NCBI GenBank assembly: GCA_014804645.1
Contig: JAAUZI010000008.1
Location: forward strand, 62,001 to 126,000
From: Lachnospiraceae bacterium
GTDB taxonomy: Bacteria > Bacillota > Clostridia > Lachnospirales > Lachnospiraceae
Direction of reading: 5' to 3'
DNA length: 64,000 bases
Shown: piece by piece, positions 9,322 to 19,274 of the stretch
How positions within the stretch are numbered: the first letter of the stretch is position 1
Layout: each line of letters opens with the position of its first letter
The notes under the pieces: model-generated
Database searches by the model: none
Seen by the model: only the letters and a program-made list of their open reading frames with translations
What the model was told of the DNA's origin: nothing
Position numbers and translations under genes: made by a program

Positions 9322-10947
9322 TTAAAATATATTTTCTCCCTTAGGCACCGCTACACGCCAGTCATAGAATTCCGTTATAAAAAAATCTTCCAAAAAAGGC
9401 TCCACATCCGCAAAATAGATAATATAGATGGTATTCGTATCAATATTCTCATAATCTACACGGGTCTTGATATGCAAACCGTTCTTTTCAAAACTGGCCG
9501 GAGCCGGAAACTGATCATATTCAACATGTGCCAGATATTCTGTTGGCAGAGTCCCCGTAAACAGCAGAATCCGGGGCCATTGGGTAGCCTTTTCAGCAGC
9601 GATGTCCGTGATTCCCAGTTCCTCACTCTTCTCAAGCGCATACTCCACGCTCTCCTGCACTCCAGCCGCAAAATATGCCTCCGTCAATTCCTTATATCTG
9701 GTGTAGTAATCTCTCTGAAATAGCAGAAAACATACGCTGTAGCAACCCGCCACCGCTATCGTGGCACATTGGCCAATCCGTTTCTTTCTTTCAGTGATCC
9801 AGACAGTAATCCTCCATATCCCATAGGCTTCACACAAAACCAAGGGGATAAACAAACTGTTTGCCTGATGAACCCGCACCCTGACATACATACAGTTTAT
9901 CACGCCGCACAGTACGCCCGACGCTACATAGAATTCGTAGGAAAATTCTCTCTTAACCATGTGGACAACCATCCGCAGAAAGAGAAGTATTGTGCCCAGC
10001 GCAATCATTATACGACCTATATCGTAAAAGAGTCCCCAGGGTTTCAGCACATCATACACATTGCCCGTGTTCTGCCACACCAGCATTCTCACGGCCGTCT
10101 TCAAACCGTCCACCATGTTCCACAGACTGAAAGATACCTCTCCGCCCCGAAACCCGCTGGTCTTGGGAATCGTCATAAACGGCAGCACGATCTCAGGCAG
10201 AACATTCATATTTACCAGCAAAAAGAGCAACAGGGGTAACGCCAGCAAAAACAGAACACACACCGACAGAAGAGTCCATTTGCTCAGACGTATTTTTTTG
10301 CCACGCAGTCCGTAGAGCGTCTGCAGGGCAAGCATAATGGGAACCAATGGCCAGATAACGGCATAGCAGTACAGGCTCATTCCGTAAAATAACGCCGACA
10401 GCAGAAAGTAACGTTGATCCTCCAGACCCTTAACAAAAAAGAGCAGTCCAAAAATCAGGAAACCCGGGGCAAGGTTGGCATCCAGCGCCCACCTGGACAT
10501 CATTACATGCCAAGGACACACCGCCAGCAGGAACATCGCCCACAGACCCGCCTGACGTCCAAACATTCGGCGCATCAGGCAATAAACTGCCCATAGCGTA
10601 AACACAGCCACCAGCGCTTGGGGCAAACGACATAGATATATATTCCATCTGCCGCCGGTAAAAAGCATCAGAAGAACCAGCATCGAACTGTACATTGCAC
10701 TCTGGCCATCTCCCCAGCTGGACATATATACCGGCATATACAGTCCTGCGGAATCTCGACCCTCGCAGTAGAGGTCGTACGCATTCAGAGCCACGAACGC
10801 CTCGTCTTGGTGAAATCCCCCTGGCACACTGCCCAGATACACAAGACGTACCACTGCGCCCAGCAAGAATATAACCGCCGGAACGATCCACTGTGGAATG
10901 CCTCTTTGCCCTGCTTTCATATCACCGCTCTCTCCTCTCTTTTGCAA
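9322..10947 (-). CDS. Family 39-type membrane glycosyltransferase (ArnT/PMT-like)
   Basis: N-terminal RLVYLGSVPGGFHQDEAFVALNAYDL followed by multiple TMs. Confidence 0.8.
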   Translation of the reverse strand: MQKRGESGDMKAGQRGIPQWIVPAVIFLLGAVVRLVYLGSVPGGFHQDEAFVALNAYDLYCEGRDSAGLYMPVYMSSWGDGQSAMYSSMLVLLMLFTGGRWNIYLCRLPQALVAVFTLWAVYCLMRRMFGRQAGLWAMFLLAVCPWHVMMSRWALDANLAPGFLIFGLLFFVKGLEDQRYFLLSALFYGMSLYCYAVIWPLVPIMLALQTLYGLRGKKIRLSKWTLLSVCVLFLLALPLLLFLLVNMNVLPEIVLPFMTIPKTSGFRGGEVSFSLWNMVDGLKTAVRMLVWQNTGNVYDVLKPWGLFYDIGRIMIALGTILLFLRMVVHMVKREFSYEFYVASGVLCGVINCMYVRVRVHQANSLFIPLVLCEAYGIWRITVWITERKKRIGQCATIAVAGCYSVCFLLFQRDYYTRYKELTEAYFAAGVQESVEYALEKSEELGITDIAAEKATQWPRILLFTGTLPTEYLAHVEYDQFPAPASFEKNGLHIKTRVDYENIDTNTIYIIYFADVEPFLEDFFITEFYDWRVAVPKGENIF

Positions 10948-11011
10948 TTGTTTTCCTGGAGCAGGTTATCACTTTTGCCAATATTCGCCGGCATATCTAT
11001 GCCGCAGTCCC

Positions 11012-13135
11012 CTACACCTCAAAAATCAGCTCTCCGTAGGAGGGAACGGGCCATACCTTCTTATCCACCAGCATCTCCAGTGCGTCCACGGGAATGCGCA
11101 GCGCATCCATGGCCTCCTTCACCGTATCCTTGTAAAAGAATGCCTGGGCCTTGACACCCTTTATATCCCCGGCCTGAGCCGTGGCCCTCTCCAGCTCCTT
11201 AAGCGCCTTTTTTGCGGCTGTCAGCTGCAGATTCACCTCTCTAAGCAGCTCCGTCTGCACAACGGGGTCCACCCCCGCCCCCCGCACCGCGATCACAGTG
11301 TCCGCCAGGGATTTGGTATAGCTTACCACCGCCGGGATATACTTTTTGTTGGCCATATTGATCATGGTCAACGCCTCGATATTGATCGTCTTGGCATAGG
11401 TCTCGTACAGGATCTCCTCCCGGGACTTCAACTCCACTCTGGTAAAGATACCGAATTTTTCAAACAGCCTGATGGCCTTATCCGTGGTAAGCGTACCCGC
11501 CGCCTCCACCATGGATCTGATATTGGGCAGCCCCCGGCGCTGTGCCTCCCTCACCCACTCTTCGGAATAGCCGTCGCCGTTGAAAATAATCCGCTGATGT
11601 CTGCCCATATATTCCTTGATCAGGTCATGCACCGCCAGCTCAAAATCCTTGCCCTCCGCCACTTCCCGCTCCAGGGTATCCGCCGCCTCGCAGAACGCCT
11701 CCGCCACAATGGCGTTCAGCGTGGTGTTGGGACTGGCGATGGAATCCGCGGAACCCACGGTGCGGAACTCAAACTTATTGCCAGTAAAAGCAAAGGGCGA
11801 GGTTCTGTTGCGGTCCGTGGCGTCCTTCTTAAAATCCGGCAGGGTGGACACACCGGTCTCCAGCTTACCGCCCTCGATCAGATGGGCCGCCTCTCCGGTC
11901 TCCACCAGCTGTTTTACCACATCGTCAAGCTGCTCTCCCAAAAACATAGAGATAATGGCAGGGGGAGCCTCGTTGGCGCCCAGTCTGTGATCATTGCCCA
12001 CATCGGAGGCACTCTGGCGCAGCAGGTCCGCATGGGTGTCCACCGCCTTCATAATACAGGCCAGCACCAGTAAAAACTGAACATTGGCGTTGGGGGTGTC
12101 ACCGGGGTCCAGCAGATTCATGCCGCTGTCCGTACAAAGGGACCAGTTGTCATGCTTGCCGGAGCCGTTTACCCCCGCAAAGGGTTTCTCGTGCAGCAAA
12201 CAGGTCAGCCCGTGACGACCGGCCACCTTTTTCATGGTCTCCATGACCAGCTGGTTGTGATCCACCGCGATATTAGCGCTCTCGTATATGGGAGCCAGCT
12301 CATGCTGAGCCGGCGCCGCCTCATTGTGCTGGGTCTTGGCGGTAACGCCCAGTTTCCACAGCTCGATATTCAGATCCTTCATGTATGCGCCGATGCGCTC
12401 CCGGATGGTACCGAAATAATGATCCTCCAGCTCCTGTCCCTTGGGCGCAGGAGCGCCAAACAGAGTGCGGCCGGCAAAGATCAGGTCCTCCCGCTGCAGG
12501 TATTTCTCCCTGTCCACCAGAAAATATTCCTGCTCCGCTCCCACGCTGGCCACCACTCTGGTCGCCTCGGTGTCGCCGAACAGCCGCACAATGCGCAGGG
12601 CCTGCTGGCTGATGGCCTCCATGGAGCGCAGCAGCGGAGTCTTTTTGTCCAGGGCCTCCCCTGTGTAGGAGCAGAACGCCGTGGGAATACACAGAATCAC
12701 GCCGGTGGCGTCCTCCTTCAGAAATGCGGGGGAGGTCATATCCCAGGCCGTATAGCCTCTGGCCTCAAAGGTTGCCCGCAGACCCCCGGAGGGAAAAGAG
12801 GAGGCGTCCGGCTCGCCCTTGATCAGCTCCTTGCCGGAGAATTCCAGCAGCATCCTGCCCTCGCTGTCCGGGTGGGACACAAACGCGTCATGTTTCTCCG
12901 CCGTGATACCGGTCAACGGCTGAAACCAGTGGGTATAGTGGGTTGCGCCGTTCTCCACGGCCCAATCCTTCATAGCCCTGGCCACCACGTCCGCCGTGGC
13001 CAGGGGCAGCTCTCCTCCCTGTTCCATCACCCGTCTCACCTCAGCAAATACCTGCATGGGCAGTTTCTCTTTCATCTTTCCCAGGGTGAACACTCTGCTG
13101 GCAAAAAGCTCCTCCACATTTATCATTTCGCTCAT
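11012..13135 (-). CDS. glnN: Glutamine synthetase type III (GlnN)
   Basis: About 707 aa; [45 protein letters not shown]. Start at [10 protein letters not shown] rather than the longer ORF. Confidence 0.95.
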   Translation of the reverse strand: MSEMINVEELFASRVFTLGKMKEKLPMQVFAEVRRVMEQGGELPLATADVVARAMKDWAVENGATHYTHWFQPLTGITAEKHDAFVSHPDSEGRMLLEFSGKELIKGEPDASSFPSGGLRATFEARGYTAWDMTSPAFLKEDATGVILCIPTAFCSYTGEALDKKTPLLRSMEAISQQALRIVRLFGDTEATRVVASVGAEQEYFLVDREKYLQREDLIFAGRTLFGAPAPKGQELEDHYFGTIRERIGAYMKDLNIELWKLGVTAKTQHNEAAPAQHELAPIYESANIAVDHNQLVMETMKKVAGRHGLTCLLHEKPFAGVNGSGKHDNWSLCTDSGMNLLDPGDTPNANVQFLLVLACIMKAVDTHADLLRQSASDVGNDHRLGANEAPPAIISMFLGEQLDDVVKQLVETGEAAHLIEGGKLETGVSTLPDFKKDATDRNRTSPFAFTGNKFEFRTVGSADSIASPNTTLNAIVAEAFCEAADTLEREVAEGKDFELAVHDLIKEYMGRHQRIIFNGDGYSEEWVREAQRRGLPNIRSMVEAAGTLTTDKAIRLFEKFGIFTRVELKSREEILYETYAKTINIEALTMINMANKKYIPAVVSYTKSLADTVIAVRGAGVDPVVQTELLREVNLQLTAAKKALKELERATAQAGDIKGVKAQAFFYKDTVKEAMDALRIPVDALEMLVDKKVWPVPSYGELIFEV

Positions 13136-13216
13136 ATGGCTTACTCCTTTTATTCTATATGTATACAGTCTCGCTCTTAACATACGATACCTTTTTTTCC
13201 GCAAAAAAGCAATACC

Positions 13217-13320
13217 TATACTCACTAACGATTAGATTTTCCTTTCCGCACAGTGCATGTTGCCCGATTATGCGACATGTGCTGTGCAGAAACCTAAAAA
13301 TCTTAACGTTAGTCGGTACA
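13217..13320 (+). repeat. 104-bp palindromic TIR element, copy 3
   Basis: TATACTCACTAACGATTAGATTTTCC...TCTTAACGTTAGTCGGTACA; same orientation as copy 1, about 10 differences by hand. Confidence 0.88.
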
Positions 13321-14559
13321 ATTACGCACCCGCAGCAGATCGTATGGCTCCGGGGTTTGAGACAGACGCAGCCAGATCGTCTCCCTTGCATGGGGACAGC
13401 TATCCACGGGCTGCATGCCGCCGTCATACATGGCCTCCACCGTGACATCCACATTGTCGCCGCCCGGTTTCATGACCTCGATGACGTCTCCCACGCAGAA
13501 TTTGTTGCGCTGCTCAATGCGGGCCAGTTCTCGCCCGGACATAATCTCCTGAATGCATCCCAGATATATATATTCATTCACATAAGTACTATTGTCATAG
13601 ATCTGATTGTTTTCGTCCGGCTTTCCAAAATAAAAGCCTGTGGAAAACCTGCGGTATGTACATTTGGATATCTCCGCCCGATACCATTCGCTGTTTAGTC
13701 TGTATTTTTCCTCACTCTCAAAAAAATCATCTATGGCCTTCCGATAGGTTCTGGCCACCGCCGCCACATACAGGGCGGTCTTCATACGTCCCTCGATCTT
13801 AAAACTGTCAATGCCCGCCGCCGTCAGCTCCGGGATGTAATCAATCATACACAGATCCCGGGAGTTAAAGATAAATGTTCCCCGATCGTTCTCATACACC
13901 GGCAGATATTCCCCCGGCCGAGTCTCCTCCGCCACCGCATACTTCCAGCGGCAAGGATGGGTGCAGGCCCCTTTGTTGGCGTCCCGCCCAGTAAAATAAT
14001 TGCTCAGCAGACAGCGTCCGGAGTAGGAAATGCACATGGCTCCGTGAACAAAGCTCTCGATCTCCATCTCCGCGGGAATATGACGTCTTATCTCCCCAAT
14101 CTCCGCCAGAGACAGTTCCCGGGCGGACACCACTCTCTTTGCCCCCAACTGCCACCAGAACAGATAGGTCTGATAGTTGGTATTGTTGGCTTGGGTAGAA
14201 ATATGTATCTCCGCCTCCGGCCAGACCTTTCTGGCGATAGAAAACATACCCGGATCAGCGATAATCAGGGCGTCCGCACACTGGGGCCGCATGTCCCGCA
14301 GCTCGGCAAAGTACCGCTCCGCCCCCTCCAGATCCCCGTTGTGAGCCAGAATATTGGCCGTCACGTAGACTTTGACTCCGTGGCTATGGGCAAAGGCAAT
14401 CCCCTCCGCCATCTCCTCCATGGAAAAATTTTTGGCCTTGGCCCGCAGACCAAAGGCTTCTCCACCGATATATACCGCATCCGCTCCAAATATCACCGCC
14501 GTCCGCAGCACCTCCAGGCTGGAGGCGGGAACCAGCAATTCCGGTTTTTTACGCTCCAT
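13309..14559 (-). CDS. Peptidase U32 family protein
   Basis: KKPELLVPASSLEVLRTAVIFGADAVYIGGEAFGLRAKAKNF; ESFVHGAMCISYSGRCLLSNYFTGRDANKGACTHPCRW. Confidence 0.92.
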   Translation of the reverse strand: MERKKPELLVPASSLEVLRTAVIFGADAVYIGGEAFGLRAKAKNFSMEEMAEGIAFAHSHGVKVYVTANILAHNGDLEGAERYFAELRDMRPQCADALIIADPGMFSIARKVWPEAEIHISTQANNTNYQTYLFWWQLGAKRVVSARELSLAEIGEIRRHIPAEMEIESFVHGAMCISYSGRCLLSNYFTGRDANKGACTHPCRWKYAVAEETRPGEYLPVYENDRGTFIFNSRDLCMIDYIPELTAAGIDSFKIEGRMKTALYVAAVARTYRKAIDDFFESEEKYRLNSEWYRAEISKCTYRRFSTGFYFGKPDENNQIYDNSTYVNEYIYLGCIQEIMSGRELARIEQRNKFCVGDVIEVMKPGGDNVDVTVEAMYDGGMQPVDSCPHARETIWLRLSQTPEPYDLLRVRNCTD

Positions 14560-14603
14560 ATTGCACTCCCATCACAAATAGCATGTTCCCTGTCTGTCCG
14601 ACT

Positions 14604-15245
14604 CTATCGCTTCACACTCAGCGTGACCCCGTCCCCCACCGGCAGTATACAGGTCTCCAACAGGGGATGGTGCGTCAGCTCATAGAGATATTCCCTCATT
14701 CTGGCGTGTATGGTTCGGTTCCGGCGTGTCACCGCAAACCGGGACTCCACCACATCCCCATCCTGCAGCACATTGTCCGACACCAGCAGTCCGCCCTTCG
14801 TCAGCAGTCGCAGAATGTCAGGTAAAAAGTTGATATACTGCCCCTTGGCCGCATCCATAAAGATCAAATCGTAGACGCCGTCCAGCTCCTTTAAGACCTC
14901 CGCCGCATCCCCCGGTAGCAGCGTGATCTGCCGCTCCCGTCCGGCTCTGGCAAAATTCTCTCTGGCCACGGGAATCCTTTTTTCATATTTTTCAATGGTG
15001 GTGACATGGCAGCCCTCCGGCCCGTACTCACTCATGAGCAGCGCCGAAAAGCCCACTGCGGTCCCCACCTCCAATATCTGCATGGGGCGGCACATCGCCA
15101 GCAGAAATTTCATGAGGCTCTGCGTCTCCCTGCGGATAATAGGCACCTCCGCCGCCAGCGCCTCACTCTCCAATTTGTCCAAAAAAGGCGTGTTGCCTTT
15201 ATCAAACGAGTTAATAAAGGCAACCATTCTCTCATCCGCTATCAT
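14604..15245 (-). CDS. O-methyltransferase (TrmR-like, SAM-dependent)
   Basis: ILEVGTAVGFSALLMSEYGP, YDLIFMDAAKGQYINFLPD, SDNVLQDG. Confidence 0.85.
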   Translation of the reverse strand: MIADERMVAFINSFDKGNTPFLDKLESEALAAEVPIIRRETQSLMKFLLAMCRPMQILEVGTAVGFSALLMSEYGPEGCHVTTIEKYEKRIPVARENFARAGRERQITLLPGDAAEVLKELDGVYDLIFMDAAKGQYINFLPDILRLLTKGGLLVSDNVLQDGDVVESRFAVTRRNRTIHARMREYLYELTHHPLLETCILPVGDGVTLSVKR

Positions 15246-15246
15246 A

Positions 15247-15714
15247 TTATTCAGCTCCTTCAGGAACTGCATCGCCGTCAGGCTCATTATCGGGATCGGT
15301 GACGTCCGAAGGCAGAGCATCCATGTCCTCCGGCGTCGGCTGCTCCACCACCGGCTCCTTGGTCATGGCCTCCATCATCTCCTCCACCGTCATGGCGGTA
15401 CTCAGCTCAAAATCGCCCGTCTTCAGGTTATTTCTGAATTCCGAGCAATAGTACTGCACCACGAACAGTCTGTCGTCCCGAATCAGTCCCTTGCTCAAAA
15501 AAAGCTGTCCCATCTCCTTGGGCGACATATCCTCCGTGATCGTCACACTGACCACCCGGCCTTCCCCGGCTGATATGGCAGGCTCTTCAAAGACTCTGTA
15601 CCCATAGTCATATGCCATAATCGCCCCGCGGTAAATCAACATAATTATAAATACCGCCGCCGCCACCTTCAATATTGTGCCGCATACCGCAGCAATCAGA
15701 CTTTTTATGCTCAT
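15247..15714 (-). CDS. MltG-like protein retaining only TM and LysM-like region
   Basis: One TM plus TITEDMSPKEMGQLFLSKGLIRDDRLFVVQYYCSEFRNNLKTGDFELSTAMTVEEMMEAM; acidic tail, no catalytic YceG domain. Confidence 0.6.
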   Translation of the reverse strand: MSIKSLIAAVCGTILKVAAAVFIIMLIYRGAIMAYDYGYRVFEEPAISAGEGRVVSVTITEDMSPKEMGQLFLSKGLIRDDRLFVVQYYCSEFRNNLKTGDFELSTAMTVEEMMEAMTKEPVVEQPTPEDMDALPSDVTDPDNEPDGDAVPEGAE

Positions 15715-15744
15715 GTCCGTATCACCTACTCTGTCTCCTGAATT

Positions 15745-16074
15745 CTACTCAAAGTTCAACGCTTCCGTGATATTGAAATTGATCTGCTGAATCGTGCGGC
15801 ACAGGGCCAGTTCCGCCGCCAAAAAGTCCGACACCAGCGGATTCTCTCGAAAGTCCAGGTATTCCCGCTCAAACAACTCGATCCTTTCAAATGCCATGTC
15901 TCCGACGCTCTGCATCATATAGTTCTTCCTGCGATACTCATCGATCTGTTCCTTCAGTCCGGGATGCTGTTTTACCGTCTCCAGAGCCGTCAGGTATTTA
16001 CCGTATACCTCCGACTCCCTGAGTGCGGTGCTCAATGCCTCCACAGCCTGATCTAAACGCCCTTCCAGCCTCAT
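15745..16074 (-). CDS. YlbF family regulator
   Basis: 109 aa helical; ALSTALRESEVYGKYLTALETVKQHPGLKEQIDEYRRKNYMMQ. Confidence 0.75.
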   Translation of the reverse strand: MRLEGRLDQAVEALSTALRESEVYGKYLTALETVKQHPGLKEQIDEYRRKNYMMQSVGDMAFERIELFEREYLDFRENPLVSDFLAAELALCRTIQQINFNITEALNFE

Positions 16075-16114
16075 AATCCTAACTCCTCACTGCTTTATCC
16101 AAACGTTTTATCTT

Positions 16115-17797
16115 CTATACTTCCATAATGATGGGCAGGATCATGGGGCGCCTCTTGGTCTTTCTCCAGACATATTCGCCCAGCACATCCTTCGTGGTGC
16201 TCTTCAGCTTGCCCCAGTCCGTGATTCCTCTGTCAATGCAGCCACAGATAGCGCTGTCCACCACCTGGTGGGCCTCCTCCATCAGTTCATCCGATTCCCT
16301 CACATAGACAAAGCCCCTGGATACGATATCCGGCCCTGCCACCAGCTGGCCGCTGTACTTGTCCAGGCTCATGACCACAATCAGAATTCCGTCCTCAGCC
16401 AGGTGCTGTCTGTCGCGAAGCACTACATTGCCCACATCTCCCACTCCCAGACCGTCCACCAGAATGCTGCCCACAGGCACATGGCCGATGACGCTGGCTT
16501 TGTTCTCGTCCATCTCCAGCACATCGCCGGAGGACAGGATAAAGATATGCTCCTTGTCAATGCCCAGATTCTCCGCAATCTTGGCCTGGGCCTTCAGATG
16601 CTTATACTCACCATGGACAGGCACCGCATACTTGGGATGCACCAGCGTATAGATCAGCTTGATCTCCTCCTGGCAGGCATGTCCCGACACATGGGTGTCC
16701 TGGAAAATCACATCCGCACCCTTGCGCAGCAGCTCGTTGATAATCCTGGTCACGGCTTTCTCATTGCCCGGTATGGGGCTTGAAGAGAAAATAACCGTGT
16801 CTCCGTGGCCTATGGTGATTTTCTTGTGCATGTTGCTGGCCATACGGCTCAAAGCCGCCATGCTCTCCCCCTGGCTGCCGGTGGTGATGATCACCTGCTG
16901 CTCATCGGGGTAATTCTTCAGCTGGTCAATCTCAATCAGCGTATTTTCCGGGATACTGATGCAGCCAAGGTTAATGGCCGTCTCAATGACATTCACCATA
17001 CTGCGGCCTTCCACCACCACCTTGCGTCCAAACTTGTAGGCAGAGTTGATGATCTGCTGTACCCGGTCCACGTTAGAGGCGAAAGTTGCAACGAATATAC
17101 GTGTGTTTTTATGCTCCTCAAACAGGGTGTCAAAGGTCTTTCCCACCGTCCGCTCGGAGGGGGTAAAGCCCGGGCGCTCTGCATTGGTGGAGTCGCACAT
17201 CAGCGCCAGCACACCCTTTTTGCCGATCTCAGCAAAGCGGGCCAGATCAATGGCGTCGCCAAACACAGGGGTGTAATCCACCTTGAAATCCCCTGTGTGC
17301 ACCACCGTTCCCGCCGGGGAGTAAATGGCCAGGGCCGCCGCGTCCACGATACTGTGGTTGGTCTTGATATACTCCACCCGGAATTGTCCCAGGTTGATGG
17401 ACTGTCCGAATTTCACCAGCTTGCGCTTAGTCCCCTTCATCAGGTTATGCTCTTTCAGCTTATTCTCAATAATGCCCATAGTAAGCCGGGTGGCGTATAC
17501 AGGCACGTTAATCTCCTTCAATACATAGGGCAACGCGCCAATATGGTCCTCATGTCCATGGGTAATCACAAAACCCTTGACCTTGTCCACGTTGTCCTTC
17601 AGATAGGTGATGTCCGGAATCACCAGGTCAATACCCAGCATATCGTCCGCCGGGAACGCCAGTCCGCAGTCCACCACAATAATACTGTCCTCGTACTCAA
17701 AGGCAGTAATGTTCATTCCGATCTGCTCCAAACCTCCCAAAGGGATAATCCTCAGTTTGGACGCACTTTCACTTATATTTTCTTTTCTCCTATTCAA
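16115..17797 (-). CDS. rnj: Ribonuclease J
   Basis: Metallo-beta-lactamase HGHEDHIG; RIIPLGGLEQIGMN; MSLDKYSGQLVAGPDIVSRGFVYVRESDELMEEA. Confidence 0.95.
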   Translation of the reverse strand: MNRRKENISESASKLRIIPLGGLEQIGMNITAFEYEDSIIVVDCGLAFPADDMLGIDLVIPDITYLKDNVDKVKGFVITHGHEDHIGALPYVLKEINVPVYATRLTMGIIENKLKEHNLMKGTKRKLVKFGQSINLGQFRVEYIKTNHSIVDAAALAIYSPAGTVVHTGDFKVDYTPVFGDAIDLARFAEIGKKGVLALMCDSTNAERPGFTPSERTVGKTFDTLFEEHKNTRIFVATFASNVDRVQQIINSAYKFGRKVVVEGRSMVNVIETAINLGCISIPENTLIEIDQLKNYPDEQQVIITTGSQGESMAALSRMASNMHKKITIGHGDTVIFSSSPIPGNEKAVTRIINELLRKGADVIFQDTHVSGHACQEEIKLIYTLVHPKYAVPVHGEYKHLKAQAKIAENLGIDKEHIFILSSGDVLEMDENKASVIGHVPVGSILVDGLGVGDVGNVVLRDRQHLAEDGILIVVMSLDKYSGQLVAGPDIVSRGFVYVRESDELMEEAHQVVDSAICGCIDRGITDWGKLKSTTKDVLGEYVWRKTKRRPMILPIIMEV

Positions 17798-17874
17798 TGA
17801 TATTCCTCCAATTTAAAGTTACGCTTATTCCCTGCAAATACACAATGCAAGAGCTTGGTAGCGGGCCATATACC

Positions 17875-18159
17875 CTACACGAATTTTACGTCTTCCAGCA
17901 TGTTCTCAAACACGCCCGCAACTGCCTGCAGCTCCTCGTCGTCCGATACGATGACAAACACGCTCTCCTCTTCTCCGTCCTTGGACACGTCCTTGAGAAT
18001 CAGGGCCTCCCCGTCGCCCTCCTCAAAATCCGTCACCAAGATATAGCTCTGGCCGCCGATTCTGGTCTGTTCCAGCACAAAAAAATCCACCGGCGCCTCA
18101 CCATCGGGATTAAAGGTGACTTTTTCCAATTTACTCAATTTATTTCCTCCTGTTGCCAT
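17875..18159 (-). CDS. DUF1292 domain-containing protein (YrzB-like)
   Basis: 94 aa; VDFFVLEQTRIGGQSYILVTDFEEGDGEALILKD. Confidence 0.8.
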   Translation of the reverse strand: MATGGNKLSKLEKVTFNPDGEAPVDFFVLEQTRIGGQSYILVTDFEEGDGEALILKDVSKDGEEESVFVIVSDDEELQAVAGVFENMLEDVKFV

Positions 18160-18168
18160 AGAGCCACG

Positions 18169-18335
18169 CTCCAGGCAGATATTCGTTCCTATTCGGACAC
18201 GTTCTCACTCGATCAAATGCGTAACGGGTGCTAAGCTCGAGCCGAATTACATTCGGCAAACCTCGCAGGGGTTGCTTGCAACCCCCGCACCAACGCATTT
18301 GTACGGTCCGCATAGGAACGAATACCTGTCTGGAG
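18169..18335. repeat. 167-bp nested inverted-repeat element with 30-bp imperfect arms and internal hairpins
   Basis: Arm CTCCAGGCAGATATTCGTTCCTATTCGGAC vs reverse complement of the right arm CTCCAGACAGGTATTCGTTCCTATGCGGAC (3 mismatches). Internal stems GCCGAAT/ATTCGGC and GGGGTTGC/GCAACCCC, plus AAATGCGT/ACGCATTT. Confidence 0.8.
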
Positions 18336-18381
18336 CTGGTTTCCGACTCAAATACAAAATAACTGACCTGCCTAGTGTACT

Positions 18382-18429
18382 GTACCGTTCACTTTCAAAC
18401 AAGTCATTTTGCGAAATGTGAATGGTACA
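18382..18429. repeat. Inverted repeat adjacent to the ruvX stop (possible terminator)
   Basis: GTACCGTTCACTTTC ... GAAATGTGAATGGTAC imperfect stem. Confidence 0.55.
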
Positions 18430-18434
18430 ATATG

Positions 18435-18869
18435 TTAGCGTTCTGTATCCGCTCTGCTGCGGTCCAGATAGCCCTGCAATATCAGGCTTGCGGCAATCAT
18501 GTCCACATAGTCCTTGCGGTGTTCTCTGCGGATACCGGCCTCCATCATGGCCTTGTCCGCCGCCACTGTAGTCAGTCTCTCGTCCCACATTGTCACAGGC
18601 AAGCCTGTCCTGCGCTCCAGCCCCGCCTTAAACTCTCTGGTCAGCTCTGCCCGCTCTCCCTCCGTGGCATTCATGTTCTTTGGCAGTCCCAACACGATCT
18701 GCCCCACCTGATATTCCACAATCAGTTCCTCAATTCTGGCATAGGTCTGACGCAGCTTGTTCTCCTCCTTGCGCCGGATAATCTCCAGTCCCTGTGCTGT
18801 GATACCCAGCGGATCACTGACGGCTACCCCCACCGTCTTTGATCCGAAATCAAGCCCCATGATACGCAT
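18435..18869 (-). CDS. ruvX: Holliday junction resolvase RuvX/YqgF
   Basis: [48 protein letters not shown]. Confidence 0.93.
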   Translation of the reverse strand: MRIMGLDFGSKTVGVAVSDPLGITAQGLEIIRRKEENKLRQTYARIEELIVEYQVGQIVLGLPKNMNATEGERAELTREFKAGLERRTGLPVTMWDERLTTVAADKAMMEAGIRREHRKDYVDMIAASLILQGYLDRSRADTER

Positions 18870-18944
18870 ACTTTCCCCCTGCGAATTGTGTCGTCTTACC
18901 TTATTCCTGCACATGGCAGGTGAATCCTCGCCGTCCCCCGCGGT

Positions 18945-19211
18945 CTACGCATGCCACTGGTTATGGCGGATATACTCGGTCAGCAGCTCCTCCACGATCT
19001 CATCGCGCTCCACCCTCATAATCAGGCTGCGCGCGCTCTTGTGGCTGGTGATATACGTCGGGTCCCCGCTCATGATATAGCCTACGATCTGATTCACCGG
19101 GTCATAGCCCTTTTCTGTCAGCGCTTCATATACGGTGGAAAGGATTACTTTTACACCGGTCTCTGGTTCTGTCTGTACTTTGAAGTATTGTGTATTTCCT
19201 AAATCCTGCAT
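18945..19211 (-). CDS. IreB family regulatory phosphoprotein
   Basis: 88 aa; VYEALTEKGYDPVNQIVGYIMSGDPTYITSHKSARSLIMRVERDEIVEELLTEYI. Confidence 0.93.
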   Translation of the reverse strand: MQDLGNTQYFKVQTEPETGVKVILSTVYEALTEKGYDPVNQIVGYIMSGDPTYITSHKSARSLIMRVERDEIVEELLTEYIRHNQWHA

Positions 19212-19274
19212 ATGTCCTCCACGAATGTATACTGCTATTTTCTAATCATACCCTATTTGTCAGAAAATTTCAAG

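Noticed and set aside
13159-13698. 179-aa plus-strand ORF across the palindromic element
   Set aside because: Crosses copy 3 of the 104-bp element and is antisense to the U32 gene.
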